Shown here: piece after piece, positions 23,086 through 26,037 of the stretch
How positions within the stretch are numbered: position 1 is the first letter of the stretch
How the letters are laid out: each line of letters starts with the position of its first letter
NCBI GenBank assembly: GCA_035526335.1
Contig: DATLCN010000048.1
Span: 1 to 26,037, forward strand
Length of the DNA stretch: 26,037 bases
Source of the DNA: GCA-2861595 sp035526335
Lineage (GTDB): Bacteria; Actinomycetota; Acidimicrobiia; Acidimicrobiales; GCA-2861595
Reading direction: 5' to 3'
Made by a program: the position numbers and the translations under genes
Notes under the pieces: generated by a model
Databases searched by the model: none
What the model was told of the DNA's origin: nothing
What the model saw: the letters and a program-made list of their open reading frames with translations, nothing else

Positions 23086-24776
23086 CCAGCTCGGCCTACC
23101 ACGGGGTTCCGGCGACGATCCTGTTGGTCGACGACAGGCCGGAGAACCTGGTCGCCCTGGAGGCGGTTCTCGAGCCGCTCGGCCACGACCTCCTGTGCAC
23201 CGGCTCGGGAGAGGAGGCCCTGAAGCACCTTCTCGTCCACGACGTGGCCCTGATCCTGCTCGACGTCCAGATGCCCGGGATGGACGGTTTCGAGACGGCA
23301 GCCAGGATCAAGGAGCGGGAACGCAACAGGGACGTCCCCATCATCTTCCTCACCGCCTACAGCAAGGACGCCGTGCACGCCATGCAGGGTTTCTCGCACG
23401 GCGCCGTCGACTACGTGACCAAGCCCTTCGAGGTGGGCCTGCTCCAGGCCAAGGTGAGCCTTTTCGTCGAGCTGTACCAGAAGACCGAGGAGTTGCGCCG
23501 CCAGCGCGAGCTGTTGGCCCACCGCCTCGACCAGCGTTTCGAGACCGAAGCCCGCAACCTCCGCAAGCTGGCCGACGCGGCGGTCGTGATCAACTCCACA
23601 CTCTCGCTCGACGAGATGCTGCAGGTCATCAACGAAGGAGCGCGGGAGGTGATCGGTGCCCACGAGGCCGAAACCGTCATCACCGCCGCTCCTGAAGTCG
23701 GTGGCATCGAGCGCTCGCGGTCCTACTCCTCCAAGTACGAGGGCTGGCCCGAGAGCGAGCGGGCCGACCTTTCCGGGATCTACAGCCTCGTCTGGGAGCG
23801 AAAAGAACCCGTCCGCATGACCAAGAAGGAGATCGAGGCCAGCTTCGCAGCCAGGGGCGTGTCGAACCTGTCGGGGTCGCACCCGATGCTGGAAGGCTGG
23901 CTGGCGGTGCCCCTGAGGGGCCGAACCGGTCGGACCCTGGGGCTGATCCAGGTGGCGGACAAGATCGAGGGCGATTTCACCGCGGACGACGAGGTGGTGC
24001 TCGTCCAGCTGGCGCAGCTGGCCGCGGTGGCCATAGAGAACGCGGAGCGGTACGAGCACGAGCACCGCATCGCCGAGACGCTCCAGCGAAGCCTCCTCCC
24101 CGATGACATGCCCGATGTGCCGGCGCTGCAACTCGCCGCCTGCTATCGGCCCGGCAGCGTCGGCACCCAGGTCGGCGGCGACTGGTACGACGTCTTCGTG
24201 CTGGATGATTGCCGGGTGGCGCTGGTGGTGGGAGACGTGGTGGGGCGCGGCACGAGGGCGGCAGCGGTCATGGGTCAGCTGCGCACGGCAATCAGGGCCT
24301 ATGCCGTGCACGGCCTCGGTCCGGCCGATCTGATGGCGGCTCTCGATCGCCTCCTGCAAGGCCTCAGCGGTTCCTCCATGGCCACCGCGGTCTATGCGGT
24401 GCTGGACCTCGAGACGAGGACCCTCGAGATCGTCAACGCCGGGCACCCGCCGCCCGTGCTCGTTCCGTCCTCGGAACCGCCCGGCTACATGAAGTTGGCG
24501 GCCAACGTCCCGCTCGGGACGATCCCAAACCCCACGTTCGCGTCGTCCAACCTCACCATCGAACCGGGCTCGATGCTGGTGTTCTTCACCGACGGCTTGG
24601 TGGAATCGGTCGCCGTTCCCCTCCCGGACGGGCTGGACCGGCTCCTGGAGGTGGTGGGCGCCGCCGTGGACGGCGCGGCTGGGCGCATCGACGGTCTGTG
24701 CGAAAAGGTCATTTCCGAGATGGTCCCGGACCGGACCCAGGACGACATTGCCGTCCTCGCGGTCCGGCTCAGCTGA
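23082..24776 (+). CDS. Receiver-GAF-PP2C (SpoIIE/RsbU-like) serine phosphatase
   Basis: 564-residue soluble phosphatase. The receiver (about 11-130) has ILLVDDRPENL, acceptor Asp61 in LILLDVQMPGMDG and VTKPFE. A GAF-like domain follows (about 155-325). The PP2C-type SpoIIE domain (about 340-562) has metal-binding motifs GGDWYDVF, VVGDVVGRG, FFTDGLVES and DDIAVLAV. RsbU/SpoIIE-type enzymes dephosphorylate anti-anti-sigma (STAS) proteins and so release sigma factors. Here the receiver would let the upstream kinases control that activity. Its likely opponent is the receiver-ATPase encoded at the other end of the cassette. ATG 23082 overlaps the previous stop. Its end overlaps the end of the opposite-strand GNAT gene by eight bases. 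Confidence 0.94.
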   Translation: MTSSAYHGVPATILLVDDRPENLVALEAVLEPLGHDLLCTGSGEEALKHLLVHDVALILLDVQMPGMDGFETAARIKERERNRDVPIIFLTAYSKDAVHAMQGFSHGAVDYVTKPFEVGLLQAKVSLFVELYQKTEELRRQRELLAHRLDQRFETEARNLRKLADAAVVINSTLSLDEMLQVINEGAREVIGAHEAETVITAAPEVGGIERSRSYSSKYEGWPESERADLSGIYSLVWERKEPVRMTKKEIEASFAARGVSNLSGSHPMLEGWLAVPLRGRTGRTLGLIQVADKIEGDFTADDEVVLVQLAQLAAVAIENAERYEHEHRIAETLQRSLLPDDMPDVPALQLAACYRPGSVGTQVGGDWYDVFVLDDCRVALVVGDVVGRGTRAAAVMGQLRTAIRAYAVHGLGPADLMAALDRLLQGLSGSSMATAVYAVLDLETRTLEIVNAGHPPPVLVPSSEPPGYMKLAANVPLGTIPNPTFASSNLTIEPGSMLVFFTDGLVESVAVPLPDGLDRLLEVVGAAVDGAAGRIDGLCEKVISEMVPDRTQDDIAVLAVRLS

Positions 24777-25272
24777 GGAGACGCTGCATCAGCACAACGT
24801 CCAACCAGCGGCCCAGCTTCCTACCGACCTCGCGCTCGACGCCCACCAGTTCGAAGCCGCAGGCGCGGTGCAGGCTGATGGACGCCTCGTGGCCACCAAC
24901 GACCCGGGCCATCATGGCATGGAAGCCGTGGGCCCGCCCGAGGCGCACCAGCTCCTCGAGCAGCAGCCGCCCCACCCCACGGCCCCGCTGGTCGTGGCGC
25001 ACGTATACCGAATCCTCCACGGTGGTGGCGTATGCGGGCCGGTCACGGTAGGACGACAGGGAGCCGAAGCCGACCACCTCACCGAGGCTGACCGCCACCA
25101 CGGCGGGATGGGCGCCGGCATGGGCACCCAGCCAAGCGAGCTGGTCCTCGAGCGTTCGCGGAACCAGATCGAACGTGACGGTCGACGCGGTGACCTCGCG
25201 GTTGTAGATGAGAAGGATGGGCTCGGCGTCGTCGAGGGTGGCGGGACGGATGACCGGGGAAGTATCGGGCAC
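24769..25272 (-). CDS. GNAT-family N-acetyltransferase (phosphinothricin acetyltransferase-like)
   Basis: 167-residue acetyl-CoA-dependent acetyltransferase. The order of motifs follows the Pat/YncA (MnaT) subgroup: N-terminal IRPATLDDAEPILLIYNREV, then TFDLVPRTLEDQLAWL, GFGSLSSYRDRPAY, the substrate-side VEDSVYVRHDQRGRGVGRLL with the acetyl-CoA loop RGRGVG, and HRACGFELVGVEREVGRKLG. Relatives acetylate phosphinothricin, methionine sulfoximine or other amino acids; the substrate here is unknown. It begins with GTG 25272 with no ribosome site, five bases from a possible -10 (GATACT on the minus strand), so it may be leaderless. It is convergent with the PP2C gene, with overlapping ends. Confidence 0.9.
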   Translation of the reverse strand: MPDTSPVIRPATLDDAEPILLIYNREVTASTVTFDLVPRTLEDQLAWLGAHAGAHPAVVAVSLGEVVGFGSLSSYRDRPAYATTVEDSVYVRHDQRGRGVGRLLLEELVRLGRAHGFHAMMARVVGGHEASISLHRACGFELVGVEREVGRKLGRWLDVVLMQRLLS

Positions 25273-25277
25273 AGCGC

Positions 25278-25285
25278 AGTATCAT
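25278..25285. promoter_or_regulatory. Possible overlapping -10 elements for tRNA-Thr and the GNAT gene
   Basis: The bases AGTATCAT read TATCAT on the plus strand (25280-25285, 17 bases before tRNA-Thr) and GATACT on the minus strand (25283 to 25278, five bases before the GNAT GTG). Only 29 bases separate the two genes, so a shared promoter region is unavoidable. No strong -35 box is seen on either strand. Confidence 0.4.
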
Positions 25286-25301
25286 GTCTGCTGCAGCCAG
25301 C

Positions 25302-25374
25302 GCCCTCTTAGCTCAGTCGGTAGAGCACAGCCATGGTAAGGCTGGTGTCGTGGGTTCAATTCCCACAGAGGGCT
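25302..25374 (+). tRNA. tRNA-Thr (anticodon GGT)
   Basis: Complete cloverleaf of 73 bases. The acceptor GCCCTCT pairs with AGAGGGC, the D arm holds AGCTCAGTCGGTAGAGC, the anticodon stem is CAGCC/GGCTG with loop ATGGTAA (anticodon GGT), and the T arm is GTGGG TTCAATT CCCAC. The discriminator is T. CCA is not encoded (the sequence continues CCG). The next tRNA follows four bases later. Confidence 0.96.
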
Positions 25375-25378
25375 CCGC

Positions 25379-25455
25379 GGCGGCGTAGCTCAGTTGGTTA
25401 GAGCACACGGCTCATAATCGTGTTGTCGTGGGTTCGATTCCCACCGCCGCTACCA
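25379..25455 (+). tRNA. tRNA-Met, elongator type (anticodon CAT)
   Basis: Complete cloverleaf of 77 bases. The acceptor GGCGGCG pairs with CGCCGCT (first pair G-T), the anticodon stem is CACGG/TCGTG with loop CTCATAA (anticodon CAT), and the T arm is GTGGG TTCGATT CCCAC. The discriminator is A, with CCA encoded at 25453-25455. The paired first position argues against initiator tRNA. A lysidine-modified tRNA-Ile with CAT cannot be fully excluded. It lies four bases after tRNA-Thr and 42 before tuf, so cotranscription with tuf is likely. Confidence 0.93.
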
Positions 25456-25497
25456 CAAACCCCCCACATCCGGACGAACCACCACAGAAGGCGAACG

Positions 25498-26037
25498 ATG
25501 GCCAAGCAGAAGTTCGAGCGCAGCAAGCCGCACGTGAATGTCGGGACGATGGGTCATATTGACCATGGGAAGACGACGTTGACGGCGGCGATCACGAAGA
25601 CTTTGGCGGCGCGGCTGCCGGAGGAGGGGAACGTCTTTTCGGCGTTCGATCAGATCGACAAGGCGCCGGAGGAGAAGCAGCGGGGGATCACGATCTCGAT
25701 CGCGCATGTGGAGTATTCGACGAAGGCTCGTCATTACGCGCATGTGGACATGCCTGGTCATGCTGACTACATCAAGAACATGATCACGGGTGCCGCTCAG
25801 GTCGACGGGGCCATCCTTGTGGTGGCGGCTACGGATGGTCCGATGCCGCAGACCCGGGAGCATGTGTTGTTGGCTCGTCAGGTCGGGGTGCCGTTCATCA
25901 TCGTGGCGTTGAACAAGGTCGACATGGTTGATGATGAGGAGTTGTTGGAGTTGGTCGAGCTCGAGGTGCGTGAGCTGCTGAGTGAGTATGAGTTCCCTGG
26001 TGATGACACGCCGATCATCCGGGTGTCGGGGTTGAAG
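25498..26037 (+). CDS. tuf: Elongation factor Tu, 5' part (runs off the window)
   Basis: First 180 codons of EF-Tu, the GTPase that delivers aminoacyl-tRNA to the ribosome. ATG 25498 follows a good AGAAGG site (25486-25491, six-base spacer). The protein begins MAKQKFERSKPHVNVGTMGH. G1 is GHIDHGKT, the switch I end is KQRGITI, G3 is DMPGH (most EF-Tu have DCPGH) and G4 is NKVD. The frame is open to the window edge; the rest of the gene is not visible. Codon use differs from every neighbour: nine of 14 Leu codons are TTG and seven of eight His codons are CAT, while nearby genes favour CTG/CTC and CAC. tRNA-Thr and tRNA-Met immediately upstream recall known tRNA-tuf operons. Confidence 0.97.
   Translation, partial: MAKQKFERSKPHVNVGTMGHIDHGKTTLTAAITKTLAARLPEEGNVFSAFDQIDKAPEEKQRGITISIAHVEYSTKARHYAHVDMPGHADYIKNMITGAAQVDGAILVVAATDGPMPQTREHVLLARQVGVPFIIVALNKVDMVDDEELLELVELEVRELLSEYEFPGDDTPIIRVSGLK

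Noticed and set aside
22881..24446. 521-codon open frame on the minus strand
   Set aside because: Antisense to the REC-histidine kinase and REC-GAF-PP2C genes; His/Gly-rich shadow translation.

Overview
This is a GC-rich bacterial chromosome segment. C/G-ended codons dominate, GTG starts are common, several messages look leaderless, and there is a secreted M23 protein with a Thr-rich linker. Together these suggest an actinobacterium, possibly Acidimicrobiia. That placement is inference from style, not from a phylogenetic marker.

Layout. (1) 1-5301: end of a respiratory complex I operon (tail of nuoK, then nuoL, nuoM, nuoN), followed 35 bases on by a MidA/NDUFAF7-type methyltransferase whose mitochondrial relative serves complex I. 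(2) 6622-11438: acetate-CoA ligase, a small HAD phosphatase, the membrane protease HtpX and a secreted M23 peptidase-family protein. (3) 11473-12790: yajQ (minus), tRNA-Tyr (plus) and a MazEF-like toxin-antitoxin pair (minus) with repeated operator half-sites over its promoter. (4) 12877-24776: a 12-kb signalling cassette. A minus-strand receiver-ATPase faces a plus-strand operon of five tightly packed genes: a 2245-residue soluble hybrid histidine kinase with about 27 consecutive HAMP domains, CheR, a receiver-less CheB, a receiver-histidine kinase, and a receiver-GAF-PP2C phosphatase. (5) 24769-26037: GNAT acetyltransferase (minus), tRNA-Thr(GGT), tRNA-Met(CAT) and the first 180 codons of tuf.

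The signalling cassette is the most interesting part. It joins parts of three regulatory worlds: multistep phosphorelay (hybrid kinase, receivers), chemoreceptor-style methylation (CheR/CheB) and partner switching (PP2C phosphatase plus RsbW-like ATPase). It encodes no chemoreceptor, CheA, CheW, STAS protein, sigma factor or DNA-binding output. The poly-HAMP kinase or its Glu/Gln-rich coiled coil is the natural candidate substrate for CheR/CheB. The PP2C/ATPase pair suggests that the output is release of an unlinked sigma factor.

The cassette, together with mazEF and the GNAT gene, lies between tRNA-Tyr and tRNA-Thr/tRNA-Met/tuf. These tRNAs and tuf form one cluster in some bacteria, so the block may have been inserted there.
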